Positions 32,756 through 41,836 of a stretch of DNA of 64,000 nucleotides are shown piece by piece. Location: positions 186,001 through 250,000 of the forward strand of contig NZ_JAHTLF010000008.1 of the NCBI RefSeq assembly GCF_024614185.1. Direction: 5' to 3'. Below the pieces are notes generated by a model, which saw nothing but the letters and a program-made list of their open reading frames with translations, did no database searches and was not told the DNA's origin. The position numbers and the translations under genes are program-made. Origin of the DNA: Nocardioides carbamazepini (lineage in GTDB: Bacteria; Actinomycetota; Actinomycetes; Propionibacteriales; Nocardioidaceae). Position 1 is the first letter of the stretch, and each line of letters starts with the position of its first letter.

Positions 32756-32782
32756 CCCCCGCGACGATCGAGGTCGCGGGGG
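32756..32782. terminator. Bidirectional hairpin between MmcQ-like and DUF222 genes
   Basis: CCCCCGCGAC (32756-32765) and GTCGCGGGGG (32773-32782) form a perfect 10-bp stem with a 7-nt loop. It lies between the convergent MmcQ-like gene (stop at 32732) and DUF222/HNH gene (stop at 32796). Confidence 0.75.
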
Positions 32783-32795
32783 TGGGGCGGGGTGG

Positions 32796-34109
32796 CTACT
32801 CGTCCGGTGGGCTGGGGTCGTCGGTGTCGTGGATGGGGTGGGTGCCGTGGTGGTCGACGCGGAACCGGTGGCCGGCGGGGCTGGTCCACACATAGGACCC
32901 GGGCATCACGACGTCGTAGGCCCAGGTGGAGTGGGTCTTGGCCCGATGGTGGCGTCGACATAGCGCGACCTCGTTGCACGGACAGGTGAGTCCACCCTGA
33001 CCGTAGGGCCGGGCGTGGTCGATGTCGCAACGTTGCGCAGGTCGGGTGCAGTGGGGGAACCGACAGGTGTGGTCCCGCAGGATCACCCGGGTGCGGTGAC
33101 GGTCGGGGATCTCGTAGGAATCGACGGGGAGGTGGTCGGCGAGGTCGATGACCGGCCGCACGATGGTCGTGGTGTGCCCGACCCGCAGCCATTCGCGGAT
33201 CTGGGCCGAGGTGATGGGGCAGCGGCCCTCCTCCCACCGACCGACCGGGTTCGCCAACGGGTGATCGTCGCTGATGGTGGTGTCGGTGACGTGGACGTTG
33301 AGGACGACCTTGCGGCCCGGGACGGTGTCCACGACCTCTCCGGTGTCGGGGTCCGGGATCAACAGGTCCAGGGCGAGGTCCTGGCGGGCCAGCTCGGCCG
33401 CTGCCTTGGAGCGCCGCACGTCGAGCGTCGAGTCGTCACCGAGCCGGCCCAGGACCTCCGCACGTCGGGCGACCGCCTGGTTCAGGTCGTGCCCATCAGC
33501 AGCATCCATGAGGGCGTCGAGGTGGACCAGCCCGTGCTCGTCGACCCCACCGACGTCGAACCGACGACCGTCAGCCGCCTGCTGCCGGTCGGCCTCGGCG
33601 CGCTCGGGGTCGAACCGCAGCACCGCCTCGGCCACCAGCCGTTCGAGCTGGGCCCACCCCACCCCAGACGCGTCCCAGAGCTGCCGGTCCACGAACCCGG
33701 CCGCCTCCGCGGACAGGGGGCGGGTGAGGTCGGCGATCCGCTCGGCCCGCCACGGCGCCAACCGCCCCGCGACCACGGCGGCATACACATTGGGGAGTCG
33801 CCAGGCGCACTCGATGACCCGCCCGACATACGCACGACCACCATCCGGGGTGCGGCCCAGGACCGCGATCAGCTCCATCAACGCGAACTCGCTGACCAGG
33901 GGTGCACCTGGTCCGGCGATCGGGACGCCGGTGTCGAGGTAGCCCTCGGTGATGGTCGCCGCGCCCTCGGGGCTGTCGATGATGTGGTCGCCGGCCCATT
34001 CGACGATGCCCGCCCATTCGCGGACCAGGGAGGCCTGGCGTCCTTCGACCTCGGCGCGCAGCCCGGACAGCAGCGAGGCTGTCGTGCGGGGCGCGGTTCC
34101 GAGATCCAT
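32796..34109 (-). CDS. DUF222 / HNH endonuclease protein (13E12-type)
   Basis: This 437-residue protein has an N-terminal DUF222 domain (about 20-300, mostly helical) and a C-terminal HNH nuclease motif at about 355-415: CRFPHCTRPAQRCDIDHARPYGQGG, LCRRHHRAKTH. The HNH His and Asn residues and the CxxxxC plus CxxH zinc pairs appear intact. This family is multi-copy in mycobacteria (13E12 repeat) and in Nocardioides, but its role is not settled. Start is ATG 34109 with GGGAGA upstream. It is flanked by 585 nt of unassigned sequence. Confidence 0.92.
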   Translation of the reverse strand: MDLGTAPRTTASLLSGLRAEVEGRQASLVREWAGIVEWAGDHIIDSPEGAATITEGYLDTGVPIAGPGAPLVSEFALMELIAVLGRTPDGGRAYVGRVIECAWRLPNVYAAVVAGRLAPWRAERIADLTRPLSAEAAGFVDRQLWDASGVGWAQLERLVAEAVLRFDPERAEADRQQAADGRRFDVGGVDEHGLVHLDALMDAADGHDLNQAVARRAEVLGRLGDDSTLDVRRSKAAAELARQDLALDLLIPDPDTGEVVDTVPGRKVVLNVHVTDTTISDDHPLANPVGRWEEGRCPITSAQIREWLRVGHTTTIVRPVIDLADHLPVDSYEIPDRHRTRVILRDHTCRFPHCTRPAQRCDIDHARPYGQGGLTCPCNEVALCRRHHRAKTHSTWAYDVVMPGSYVWTSPAGHRFRVDHHGTHPIHDTDDPSPPDE

Positions 34110-34694
34110 GCCTGGATTCTCCCACCCGGCTACGACACTTCAAAGCGCCGTAAACCCGCTTGTGGACAGGCGAAACCCGATCGGTGGGGTGTGGAGAGCC
34201 AACGTCACCATCCGTGACGGAAGTGCCCGAACCACGGCCTCCCGGACCGTAGCCCGACCGCCGAACTCGGCCACCTCCCGACCTTCCTCGTCGCTGCCTT
34301 TCGGAACGGAACCGACCACCCGACCGAAACCCGCGGACAGTCCCCGCAACACGACCAGGTCCCGTGACAGCAACAGCCCGACCTCCCCGACCTCCGGCCG
34401 CAGCATCCGAACACCAACCTCCCGACGGCGCCCCACGAGGGCCTGCGGCTCGATGGCCGAGCACTGCGGCAACGGCGCGGAACTGTACTCCCCCGAGGCG
34501 CGAAACCCGGAGGACAGTCGTCCGGCTGGCCTCCGGGCTCGCTTCTCGGCGCTCGTGCACGTTGCACTTTCACACTACGCCCGAGCTTTCGCCCTCTCAA
34601 CCGGGACGACCGCTATCCACAGCATCGGGCCATCCACGCTCGATGCCTGTGGAGACCGAACGCACGCTCGCGGAGAACGGTCCATCCTGCTGGC
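34110..34694. other. 585-nt region with no recognised gene
   Basis: Between the DUF222/HNH gene and the small lipoprotein gene I see only short open frames that lack known motifs and have poor codon bias. The stretch 34300-34500 has many CCGACC and CCCGAC runs. Near the end, TTGCAC (34564-34569) and the AT-richer 34610-34620 could be promoter parts for the lipoprotein gene. No inverted repeat marks an inserted element. It may hold remnants of a lost gene. Confidence 0.3.
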
Positions 34695-34874
34695 ATGGAC
34701 ATTCTCGGTACCCGTCTCGGGCTCCTCTGCCTGACCATCGCCGTGGTGATGAGCGGCTGCGCCGGCTCCGGCGCGAGCGAGCCCGACCTGCGCACTCCCC
34801 CTGCCCGCGACGTCCCCACGGGCGGCGCCGGCGACCTCGCCGACTCCGGGGCCGGCGGCATCACCAGCCCGTAG
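34695..34874 (+). CDS. Small 59-residue lipoprotein
   Basis: The ATG at 34695 opens a 59-codon frame whose product has a signal peptide (MDILGTRLGLLCLTIAVV) and lipobox MSGC, lipidated Cys22. The mature part is a 38-residue Gly/Ala/Asp/Pro-rich tail (about 37 residues after the Cys) without further motif. The stop lies 2 nt from the stop of the convergent gene next to hisF. It is too short for standard 60-residue cut-offs. The function is unknown. Confidence rests on the intact lipobox and GC-rich third codon positions. Confidence 0.62.
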   Translation: MDILGTRLGLLCLTIAVVMSGCAGSGASEPDLRTPPARDVPTGGAGDLADSGAGGITSP

Positions 34875-34876
34875 GG

Positions 34877-35227
34877 CTACGCCTGGACCGGGGCGACGAT
34901 GCGCACGCTCATGTGGAACGTCGAGGTGGCGCCCTCGAGGATGACGAGGAAGCCGTGACGGCCGTCGCGGAAGATCTCCCGGCTCTGCTCGGACCACGGG
35001 TCCGGCGGGTTGAACTCGCGTGCGGCCCGGGCGGCGGCGAGCATGGCCGTGGCGCGGTCGGCGTGCTCCGTCTGGCCGATCTGGACGACCGTCGGCGGCT
35101 TGGCCTGGCCCTGGTTGGAGTACTCGATGGCTACTCGCCACGGGCCGTGGCTGCCGAGCCCGTCGTCGGCGAGAGAGGTGTCGCCGGACTCGGCGGCGTC
35201 GCCCGGCTGGTACACGTCGTAGCTCAT
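34877..35227 (-). CDS. Hypothetical protein following hisF
   Basis: This 116-residue cytosolic protein has no signal peptide or membrane segment. It contains WRVAIEYSNQGQAKPPTVV near residue 31, an Ala-rich helix (RATAMLAAARAARE) and a C-terminal beta-rich segment ending MSVRIVAPV. I do not recognise a family. It starts at ATG 35227, 17 nt downstream of hisF, so it is probably last in the his operon. It converges on the lipoprotein gene with a 2-nt gap. Confidence 0.75.
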   Translation of the reverse strand: MSYDVYQPGDAAESGDTSLADDGLGSHGPWRVAIEYSNQGQAKPPTVVQIGQTEHADRATAMLAAARAAREFNPPDPWSEQSREIFRDGRHGFLVILEGATSTFHMSVRIVAPVQA

Positions 35228-35244
35228 GGCCGCACCCTCCCCGC

Positions 35245-36021
35245 TCAGCGGACCGGCACACCTGCCGCGGACAGCGACGACTTCACGTCCGCGATCCGCA
35301 GCGTGCCGAAGTGGAACACCGTCGCGGCGAGGACCGCATCGGCGCCGGCCTCGACGGCCGGCGGAAAGTGCTCGACGGCTCCCGCGCCACCGGAGGCGAT
35401 CACCGGGATGGAGACCTCGCCCCGCACCTTGCGGATCAGCTCGAGGTCGAAGCCGTCGGTCGTGCCGTCGGCGTCCATCGCGTTGAGGAGGATCTCGCCG
35501 GCGCCCAGCTCGGCGGCGCGGACCGCCCACGCGATCGCGTCGATCCCGGCGGACCGGCGGCCGCCGTGGGTGGTGACCTCGAAGCCCGAGTCCCCCGGCG
35601 CCTCGACTCCGGCGGGGATCCGGCGAGCATCGACCGAGAGCACGAGCACCTGGTTGCCGAACCGGTCGGCGATCTCGGAGATCAGCTCGGGCCGGCGGAT
35701 GGCGGCCGTGTTGACCGCGATCTTGTCCGCACCGGCACGCAACAGCCGGTCGACGTCCTCGACGGAGGAGACGCCGCCGCCGACGGTCAGCGGGATGAAG
35801 ACCTGCTCGGCGGTGGCGGAGACGATGTCCATCGTCGTCGCCCGGCCCTCGTGGGAGGCGGAGATGTCGAGGAAGGTCAGCTCGTCGGCGCCCTCGGCGT
35901 CGTAGAGCCGGGCCAGCTCGACCGGGTCGCCGGCGTCGCGGAGCTCTTGGAAGTTGATGCCCTTCACGACGCGACCGGCGTCGACGTCGAGGCACGGGAT
36001 CACCCGCACCGCCACGGTCAT
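35245..36021 (-). CDS. hisF: Imidazole glycerol phosphate synthase cyclase subunit
   Basis: The 258-residue barrel uses ammonia from HisH to make imidazole glycerol phosphate and AICAR from PRFAR. Catalytic Asp residues are in RVIPCLDVD (first) and [13 protein letters not shown] (second). Phosphate-binding GGGVSSVED and [10 protein letters not shown] are present. It has normal length and is 16 nt downstream of hisA. Confidence 0.98.
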   Translation of the reverse strand: MTVAVRVIPCLDVDAGRVVKGINFQELRDAGDPVELARLYDAEGADELTFLDISASHEGRATTMDIVSATAEQVFIPLTVGGGVSSVEDVDRLLRAGADKIAVNTAAIRRPELISEIADRFGNQVLVLSVDARRIPAGVEAPGDSGFEVTTHGGRRSAGIDAIAWAVRAAELGAGEILLNAMDADGTTDGFDLELIRKVRGEVSIPVIASGGAGAVEHFPPAVEAGADAVLAATVFHFGTLRIADVKSSLSAAGVPVR

Positions 36022-36037
36022 CGGAGAACCACCGCGG

Positions 36038-36775
36038 TCATACGAGCCCGCCCCGGGTCAGCTCCAGCGCGTCCTCGAGGGTGAACTGTCCGGTGTAGAG
36101 GGCGGTTCCGGCGATCGCGCCCTCGACACCGGTCGGGACGAGCTCCATCAGCGCCCGGATGTCGTCGAGGGTGGTGACGCCACCGGAGGCGACGACGGGG
36201 CTCGAGGTCGCGGCGCAGACGTCACGCAGCAGCTGGAGGTTCGGGCCCTGCAGCATGCCGTCCTTGTTGACGTCGGTGACGACGTAGCGGGCACAGCCCT
36301 CGGCGTCGAGGCGGGCAAGGGTCTCGTAGAGGTCACCGCCCTCCTTGGTCCACCCGCGCGCGGCGAGGGTGCGACCCCGGACGTCGAGGCCCACGGCCAC
36401 CCGGTCGCCGTACGTCGCGATCGCGCGCGCGCACCACTCCGGCTGCTCCAGCGCGGCGGTGCCGATGTTGACCCGCCGGCAGCCGGTCGCCATCGCGGCC
36501 TCCAACGACTCGTCGTCACGGATGCCGCCGCTCATCTCGACCTGGATGTCGAGGCGGCCGACGATCTCGGCCTGGAGCTCGCGGTTGTTGCCCTCACCGA
36601 ACGCGGCATCGAGGTCGACGAGGTGTATCCACTCCGCGCCGGCCTCCTGCCAGCGCAGGGCCGCCTCGATCGGGTCGCCGAAGCGCTTCTCGGAGCCGGC
36701 GACGCCCTGCACCAGCTGGACGGCCTGGCCGCCCTTCACATCGACGGCGGGCAGCAGCTCCAAGTAGTCAGGCAT
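36038..36775 (-). CDS. hisA: HisA/PriA phosphoribosyl isomerase
   Basis: This 245-residue barrel converts ProFAR to PRFAR in histidine synthesis. In actinobacteria without trpF the PriA form also isomerises phosphoribosyl anthranilate for tryptophan. Signs are [18 protein letters not shown] with catalytic Asp and TDVNKDGML with the second Asp, plus the RGW loop ([10 protein letters not shown]). No trpF is in view although trpC, trpB and trpA are, so dual function is likely but inferred. ATG 36775 ([12 protein letters not shown]) is preferred; the longer frame is antisense to hisH. Confidence 0.95.
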   Translation of the reverse strand: MPDYLELLPAVDVKGGQAVQLVQGVAGSEKRFGDPIEAALRWQEAGAEWIHLVDLDAAFGEGNNRELQAEIVGRLDIQVEMSGGIRDDESLEAAMATGCRRVNIGTAALEQPEWCARAIATYGDRVAVGLDVRGRTLAARGWTKEGGDLYETLARLDAEGCARYVVTDVNKDGMLQGPNLQLLRDVCAATSSPVVASGGVTTLDDIRALMELVPTGVEGAIAGTALYTGQFTLEDALELTRGGLV

Positions 36776-36804
36776 GTGATCCCTCTCAGGACGTCGTGGG
36801 GTGC

Positions 36805-37473
36805 TCACAGTGACGTCACCCAGTTCCTCAGCAGTTGGGCGCCCGCGTCGCCGGACTTCTCCGGGTGGAACTGCGTGGCGCAGAGCGGTCCGTTCTCGAC
36901 GGCCGCGACGAACCGGTCGGCAGCGCCCGACGGGCCGTGCTCGGCCCAGGTCACCAGCGGCTGGTGGCTGGCGGGCGTGCGGTCGTTGGTGACCAGGGTC
37001 CAGTCGCGCACACCGTAGGAGTGCACGAAGTAGAACCGCTCGTCCTCGATCCCGTCGAAGAGCCGGGTCCCGGCCGGGACGTCGACCGTGTTCCAACCCA
37101 TGTGGGGCACGATCGGCGCCTGCAGCCGCTCGACGACTCCCGGCCACTCGTTGCAGCCCTCGGTCTCGACGCCGTGCTCGATGCCGCGCTCGAACAGGAT
37201 CTGCATGCCGACGCAGATGCCCAGCACAGGGCGGCCTCCCGCGAGCCGGCGCGCGATGATCCGCTCGCCGCGGATCGCGCGCAGGCCGCGCATGCACGCC
37301 TCGTACGCACCGACGCCGGGGACCAGCAACCCGTCGGCCTCCATCGCCGTGTCCAGGTCAGCGGTCAGGGTCACCTCCGCGCCGGCACGCTCGATGGCAC
37401 GCACGGCGGAGCGCAGGTTGCCGGAGCCGTAGTCGAGAACGACGACGGACGGTGCGCTCATCCGGGTGGTCAA
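36805..37473 (-). CDS. hisH: Imidazole glycerol phosphate synthase glutaminase subunit
   Basis: This 222-residue class I amidotransferase supplies ammonia to HisF. The nucleophile Cys is in [11 protein letters not shown] and the His-Glu pair in QFHPEKSG. The oxyanion element PGVGAYE is present. ATG 37473 overlaps the hisB stop by 4 nt; ATG 37461 is an alternative. It forms the heterodimer with HisF encoded two genes on. Confidence 0.98.
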   Translation of the reverse strand: MTTRMSAPSVVVLDYGSGNLRSAVRAIERAGAEVTLTADLDTAMEADGLLVPGVGAYEACMRGLRAIRGERIIARRLAGGRPVLGICVGMQILFERGIEHGVETEGCNEWPGVVERLQAPIVPHMGWNTVDVPAGTRLFDGIEDERFYFVHSYGVRDWTLVTNDRTPASHQPLVTWAEHGPSGAADRFVAAVENGPLCATQFHPEKSGDAGAQLLRNWVTSL

Positions 37474-38087
37474 AGAGCACCCTTCGTGGAGGGGATGCCG
37501 GTCTCGCGTGGGTCGATCGCGACCGCGTCACGGAAGGCGCGCGCGAACGCCTTGAACTGCGTCTCGACGATGTGGTGCGGCTCGCGGCCGGCCAGCACCC
37601 GCACGTGCAGGGCGAAGTGCCCGTGGAACGCGATCGACTCGAAGACGTGCTGCGTCAGGGAGCCGAGGTAGGACACCCCGGAGCCGCCGAGTTGGACGTA
37701 CTGCTGCCCCTCCGGCTCACCGGTGTGCACGCAGTACGGCCGGCCGGACACGTCGACGACCGCGTGCACGAGTGCCTCGTCGAGCGGCACGGTCGCGTCA
37801 CCGAAGCGACGGATCCCGGCCTTGTCGCCCAGGGCCTGTCGCAGCGCCTGGCCGAGCGTGATCGCGGTGTCCTCGACGGTGTGGTGGGCGTCGATGTGGA
37901 CGTCGCCGTCGGTCTGCACGGTCAGGTCCACCAGCGCGTGACGCGCGAAGGCGGTGAGCATGTGGTCGTAGAAGCCGACGCCCGTGGAGATCTCGTGGCG
38001 GCCGGTGCCGTCGAGGTTCACCTCGACGACGACCTTCGACTCGCTGGTCTGCCGCTCGATGCGGGCGGTCCTGGCAGCACCGCTCAT
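37470..38087 (-). CDS. hisB: Imidazoleglycerol-phosphate dehydratase
   Basis: This 205-residue manganese enzyme dehydrates imidazole glycerol phosphate. Metal-binding motifs DAHHTVEDT and, further on, [16 protein letters not shown] are intact; the duplicate-fold start GVGFYDHML is also clear. ATG 38087 overlaps the hisC stop by 4 nt. It is a monofunctional dehydratase without a phosphatase domain, as usual in actinobacteria. Confidence 0.98.
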   Translation of the reverse strand: MSGAARTARIERQTSESKVVVEVNLDGTGRHEISTGVGFYDHMLTAFARHALVDLTVQTDGDVHIDAHHTVEDTAITLGQALRQALGDKAGIRRFGDATVPLDEALVHAVVDVSGRPYCVHTGEPEGQQYVQLGGSGVSYLGSLTQHVFESIAFHGHFALHVRVLAGREPHHIVETQFKAFARAFRDAVAIDPRETGIPSTKGAL

Positions 38088-39205
38088 GCTCGTTCTCCGT
38101 TCACGTCAGTGAGGGCGGTCCGGAAGGCCGCCATCTCCGCGGGCGTCCCGACCGAGACCCGCAGCCACCCCTCCGGCCCGGTCTCCCGGATCAGGACTCC
38201 CTTGTCCAGGAGACCCTGCCAGACAGCATGACGGTCGGCGAATCGGCCGAACAACACGAAATTGGCGTCCGAGTCGGCGACGTCGTACGCCTCGGCACGT
38301 AGCCAGCCGACCAGCGCGTCCCGCTCACGGCGCAGATCGTCGACCTTGCCGAGGAGCTCGCGCGCATGGCCCAGGGCGGCCAGGGCGACCGCCTGGGTGA
38401 CGGCGGAGAGGTGGTAGGGCAGGCGCACGACCCGGATCGCGTCGCAGATCTCCGGCGCCGCGGCGAGGTACCCCAGCCGCAGTCCCGCCCCTGCGAAGGC
38501 CTTGCTCATGGTGCGGGTCACCACGAGGTTCCGGTACGACGGCAGCAGCTCGAGCGCGCTCGGGACGCCGGTGCGCCGGAACTCACCGTAGGCCTCGTCG
38601 ACGACGACGATCCCGCTGACGTCATTGCCGTCGGCGGTCTCGCAGAGCATGGACACAGCCTCCGGCGGCAGGGCGGTGCCGGTGGGGTTGTTGGGGCTCG
38701 GCAGCAGGATCACGCTCGGCTGCTCGGTCTTGACCAGGTCACGCGCGGCGTCGAGGTCGAGCGCGAAGTCCTCGGCGCGGCGGCCGGCGACCCAGCGGGT
38801 GTTGGTGTCGCGGGCGTACTCGGGATACATCGAGTACGTCGGCGCGAAGCTCACCGCCGTGCGTCCGGGCCCGCCGAAGGCCTGCAGCAGCTGCAGCATG
38901 ATCTCGTTGGACCCGTTGGCCGCCCACACCTGCTCCGCGACCACGCCCGCCGGCGCGTCCGCGCAGAGATAGGAGGCCAGGGCCTCCCGCAGCGCGACGA
39001 ACTCGCGGTCGGGGTACCGGTTCAGCGTGGTCGCCGCCGCGGCGGCGGCCGCCGCGATGTCGGCGACGCACGCCTCGGACGGGCCGTAGGGGTTCTCGTT
39101 GACGTTGAGCTGCACGGGCACCAGGTCGACGGGGAGCTGCGGGGCGCCGTACGGCTCGATGCCGCGCAGCTCCTCACGAAGCGGCGGCCAGGTCGCTCCG
39201 GTCAT
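38084..39205 (-). CDS. hisC: Histidinol-phosphate aminotransferase
   Basis: This 373-residue PLP enzyme transaminates imidazole acetol phosphate. Features are [11 protein letters not shown] at the N-terminus, SPNNPTG near the middle, VDEAYGEF and the PLP lysine in [15 protein letters not shown]. Start ATG 39205 overlaps the hisD stop by 4 nt, which rules out the longer frame. The Arg binding substrate phosphate is in WLRVSVGT. Confidence 0.97.
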   Translation of the reverse strand: MTGATWPPLREELRGIEPYGAPQLPVDLVPVQLNVNENPYGPSEACVADIAAAAAAAATTLNRYPDREFVALREALASYLCADAPAGVVAEQVWAANGSNEIMLQLLQAFGGPGRTAVSFAPTYSMYPEYARDTNTRWVAGRRAEDFALDLDAARDLVKTEQPSVILLPSPNNPTGTALPPEAVSMLCETADGNDVSGIVVVDEAYGEFRRTGVPSALELLPSYRNLVVTRTMSKAFAGAGLRLGYLAAAPEICDAIRVVRLPYHLSAVTQAVALAALGHARELLGKVDDLRRERDALVGWLRAEAYDVADSDANFVLFGRFADRHAVWQGLLDKGVLIRETGPEGWLRVSVGTPAEMAAFRTALTDVNGERA

Positions 39206-40536
39206 CGCGTCGACCGGACCGTGACGGCGGCACCGTGGCCGGGCAGGTCCTCGGCCTCGGCGAGGGTGACCACATGGTCGGCGACCTCGGCGAGTCCCTC
39301 GGCGGAGTACTCGACGACGTGCACCGACTTGGTGAACGCACGAACGGAGAGACCCGACGAGTGGCAGGCGCAGCCGGCCGTCGGCAGCACGTGGTTCGAG
39401 CCGGCGCAGTAGTCGCCGAGGCTCACCGGGGCGTGCGGACCGACGAAGATCGCCCCGGCGTTGCGCACCCGGGCGGCCCAGGCAGCGGCGTCCACGGTGT
39501 GGATCTCGAGGTGCTCGGCGGCATAGGCGTTCACGACCTCCAGGCCCTGCTCCAGGTCGCGGACCAGCACGATGCCCGACTGCTGGCCTCCGAGCGAGGT
39601 GGTGATCCGCTCGCTGTGCTTGGTGGCGGCCACCTGCTGGTCGAGCTCGGCGTCGACCTCCGCGGCGAGCCGTTCGGAGGTGGTGACCAGGACGGAGGCG
39701 GCCAACGGGTCGTGCTCGGCCTGGCTGATCAGGTCGGCGGCGACATAGGCGGCGTTGCCGGTGTCGTCGGCGAGGATCGCGATCTCGGTCGGGCCGGCCT
39801 CGGAGTCGATGCCGATCTGGCCCTTGAGGATCCGCTTGGCGGTGACCACCCAGATGTTGCCGGGCCCGGTCACCAGGTCGACGCGGGCGACCCGCTTGCC
39901 GGGATCCACGTCGTCCAGGCCGTAGGCGAACATCGCGATCGCCTGGGCACCGCCGACGGCGTAGACCTCCTCGACGCCGAGCAGCGCGCACGCCGCCAGG
40001 ATCGTCGGGTGCACCGAGCCGCCGAACTCCCGCTGCGGGGGGCTGGCCAAGGCGATCGACTCGACGCCGGCGGTCTGGGCGGGCACGACGTTCATCAGCA
40101 CGCTGGACACGAGCGGCGCCAGGCCGCCCGGGACGTAGAGGCCGACGCGGCCCACCGGGACCTTCCGGTGGGTCACCCGCGCGCCCGGGCCGAGGTCGGT
40201 GACCGCGTCGTGCTCGAGCTCGTTGGCGCAGGTGGCACGCAGCCGGCGGATCGACTCCTCCAGGCCCGCCCGGATGTCGGGGTCGAGCCCGTCCAGGGCC
40301 TCGCGCATCGCGGCCGGCGCGACCCGGATGTCGTCGACGCGCACGCCGTCGAACCGCTCCCCGAACTCCACGATCGCGTCCAGCCCGCGGGTGCGGACCT
40401 CCTCGCAGATCGCATGCACCGCCGGCACCGCCGCTTCGATGTCGAAGTCGGCACGGGGCACTGCCGCGCGATAGTCGGTCTCGGACTCGCCAGAATCGGA
40501 GACCGTGCGCAGGTCGATGCGACGGATCAGGGACAT
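39202..40536 (-). CDS. hisD: Histidinol dehydrogenase
   Basis: This 444-residue zinc enzyme oxidises histidinol to histidine in two NAD-dependent steps. The family signature [15 protein letters not shown] lies near residue 235 and AEHLEIH and NHVLPTAG carry catalytic and zinc-binding residues. ATG 40536 opens with [11 protein letters not shown]; the longer frame upstream is antisense. It is first of hisD-C-B-H-A-F. A hairpin lies upstream in the 58-nt gap after the DUF2283 gene. Confidence 0.97.
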   Translation of the reverse strand: MSLIRRIDLRTVSDSGESETDYRAAVPRADFDIEAAVPAVHAICEEVRTRGLDAIVEFGERFDGVRVDDIRVAPAAMREALDGLDPDIRAGLEESIRRLRATCANELEHDAVTDLGPGARVTHRKVPVGRVGLYVPGGLAPLVSSVLMNVVPAQTAGVESIALASPPQREFGGSVHPTILAACALLGVEEVYAVGGAQAIAMFAYGLDDVDPGKRVARVDLVTGPGNIWVVTAKRILKGQIGIDSEAGPTEIAILADDTGNAAYVAADLISQAEHDPLAASVLVTTSERLAAEVDAELDQQVAATKHSERITTSLGGQQSGIVLVRDLEQGLEVVNAYAAEHLEIHTVDAAAWAARVRNAGAIFVGPHAPVSLGDYCAGSNHVLPTAGCACHSSGLSVRAFTKSVHVVEYSAEGLAEVADHVVTLAEAEDLPGHGAAVTVRSTR

Positions 40537-40553
40537 GCCCCTGATTCTACGGT

Positions 40554-40589
40554 CGCCGGTGGGTCGGCCCGCGCCCGTCCCGACCGGCG
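40554..40589 (-). terminator. Imperfect hairpin upstream of hisD
   Basis: CGCCGGTGGGTCGG (from 40554) and CCCGACCGGCG (40579-40589) form a bulged stem between the DUF2283 gene and hisD. It might stop transcription from the upstream pair or act in the hisD leader. No U-tract is present. Confidence 0.4.
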
Positions 40590-40594
40590 AGGCG

Positions 40595-40849
40595 TCAGCT
40601 CGCGGGCAGGAGCCAGGTACTGCGGTCCTGCAGCGCGGACAGGGCCGGGAAGCGATCAGCGACGAGCCGCAGCATGACGTCGGAGACGTCGCCGGGCAGC
40701 ACCAGGAACTCGACGCCGACGGGCACGCCCGTCGCGTCGAGATCGACCATGACGACCTCGGACAGCTCCACCGTGCGGTCGATGTCGACGTCGACATCGG
40801 CGACTTGGACGTAGGTCGCCCGCGCCTCGGTGTCGTAGGACACGTACAT
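40595..40849 (-). CDS. DUF2283-type small protein
   Basis: This 84-residue protein has the DUF2283 pattern: [18 protein letters not shown] at the start, [23 protein letters not shown] in the middle. It could be the antidote-like partner of the DUF4258 gene 4 nt upstream; this pairing is common, but toxin-antitoxin activity is not proven for it. It lies upstream of hisD on the same strand. Confidence 0.8.
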   Translation of the reverse strand: MYVSYDTEARATYVQVADVDVDIDRTVELSEVVMVDLDATGVPVGVEFLVLPGDVSDVMLRLVADRFPALSALQDRSTWLLPAS

Positions 40850-40853
40850 CGGC

Positions 40854-41087
40854 TCAGCACTCCTCGTCTCGGTCGGCCACCGTGATCACGAGCATCGACT
40901 TCGTCGCCACGACGACCTTGAGCCGGCGCCCAACCCCCGTTCGGCCGAGGACCACGGTCCGGGACTCGTCGACCCGGGATGCATACATGGTCTCACGGTT
41001 CAACAACGCCTCAAGCGCTTCAAGGCGCGTGATTCCCCGTTTGCGCATCTGGCGCTCGGCGTGAGCGGTGAACCGCGGCGCGGACAT
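40854..41087 (-). CDS. DUF4258-type small protein
   Basis: This 77-residue protein begins [15 protein letters not shown], the basic helix typical of DUF4258 (related in fold to RelE/BrnT-like toxins), followed by [10 protein letters not shown] and a beta-rich end [14 protein letters not shown]. It is the first of a two-gene unit with the DUF2283 gene (4-nt gap). It is divergent from the Lon-substrate-domain gene. A toxin-like role is inference. Confidence 0.8.
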   Translation of the reverse strand: MSAPRFTAHAERQMRKRGITRLEALEALLNRETMYASRVDESRTVVLGRTGVGRRLKVVVATKSMLVITVADRDEEC

Positions 41088-41149
41088 GGGGCGACCGTAG
41101 GCCGACGCGCAGATCGCCCGCGTTGCTCATCCACAGGCCAGGGCCCCGC

Positions 41150-41164
41150 TACGTTGGACATGTG
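41150..41164 (+). promoter_or_regulatory. Leaderless promoter of the Lon-substrate-domain gene
   Basis: TACGTT (41150-41155) is followed by 6 nt and the GTG at 41162, the same TAnnnT-N6-GTG layout seen before the MmcQ-like gene. No ribosome site is present, which supports a leaderless start at 41162. Confidence 0.5.
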
Positions 41165-41827
41165 ACGGACCAACTCCCGATGTTCCCGCTCAACGCGGTG
41201 CTCTACCCGGGAGTCAGCGTGCCGCTGCACGTGTTCGAGGACCGCTACCGCGCCCTGGTGCATCATCTGCTGCGCACCACGGATCCGTCGCAGCGGCTGT
41301 TCGGCTCGGTCGCGATCCGCGAGGGCTACGAGGTCGGCGACCACGGCAACCAGTCGCTCTACCGGGTCGGCGTGCGACTGCAGCTGACCGACGTCGAGGC
41401 CCGTGAGGACGGAAGCTTCGACATCGTCGCTGTCGGCCGCGACCGGATCCAGCTCGACCGGCTGCTGACCACCGGTGACTACCCCGTCGGCGAGGTCACC
41501 GTGCTCGCGGGCACGGCCGCCGACGTACCGGAGGACGTGGTGCAGCAGGCCCGGGCGACCTTCGCCGCCTACCGGCACGTGCTCCGCTCGATCGCCGGCG
41601 ACCCGCTGCAGGGTGAGCTGCCGAGCGACCCCACCTACCTGTCCTGGACGCTGGCCGCCTGCACCCCGCTGCCGATGGGCGAGCGGCAGCAGCTGCTCGA
41701 GGCGTCCGACGTCACCGAGCGACTGGTGCTGGTCACCGACCTGCTCCGCGCGGAGCTGCGCGCGATCAACGTGATCACGTCCCTGCCGGCCACCGAGGTC
41801 GCGCGCACCAAGTGGTCGCCGAACTGA
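41162..41827 (+). CDS. Lon N-terminal substrate-binding-domain protein
   Basis: This 221-residue protein is a stand-alone Lon-type LAN domain without ATPase or protease parts. The pattern LPMFPLNAVLYPGVSVPLHVFEDRYRALV opens it, followed by EDGSFDIVAVGRDRIQ and a helical C-terminal half (SDVTERLVLVTDLLRAEL). Stand-alone versions occur widely and may bind unfolded protein; the role is not known. ybaK begins 9 nt after its stop in the same direction. Confidence 0.9.
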   Translation: MTDQLPMFPLNAVLYPGVSVPLHVFEDRYRALVHHLLRTTDPSQRLFGSVAIREGYEVGDHGNQSLYRVGVRLQLTDVEAREDGSFDIVAVGRDRIQLDRLLTTGDYPVGEVTVLAGTAADVPEDVVQQARATFAAYRHVLRSIAGDPLQGELPSDPTYLSWTLAACTPLPMGERQQLLEASDVTERLVLVTDLLRAELRAINVITSLPATEVARTKWSPN

Positions 41828-41836
41828 GGACGGGAC

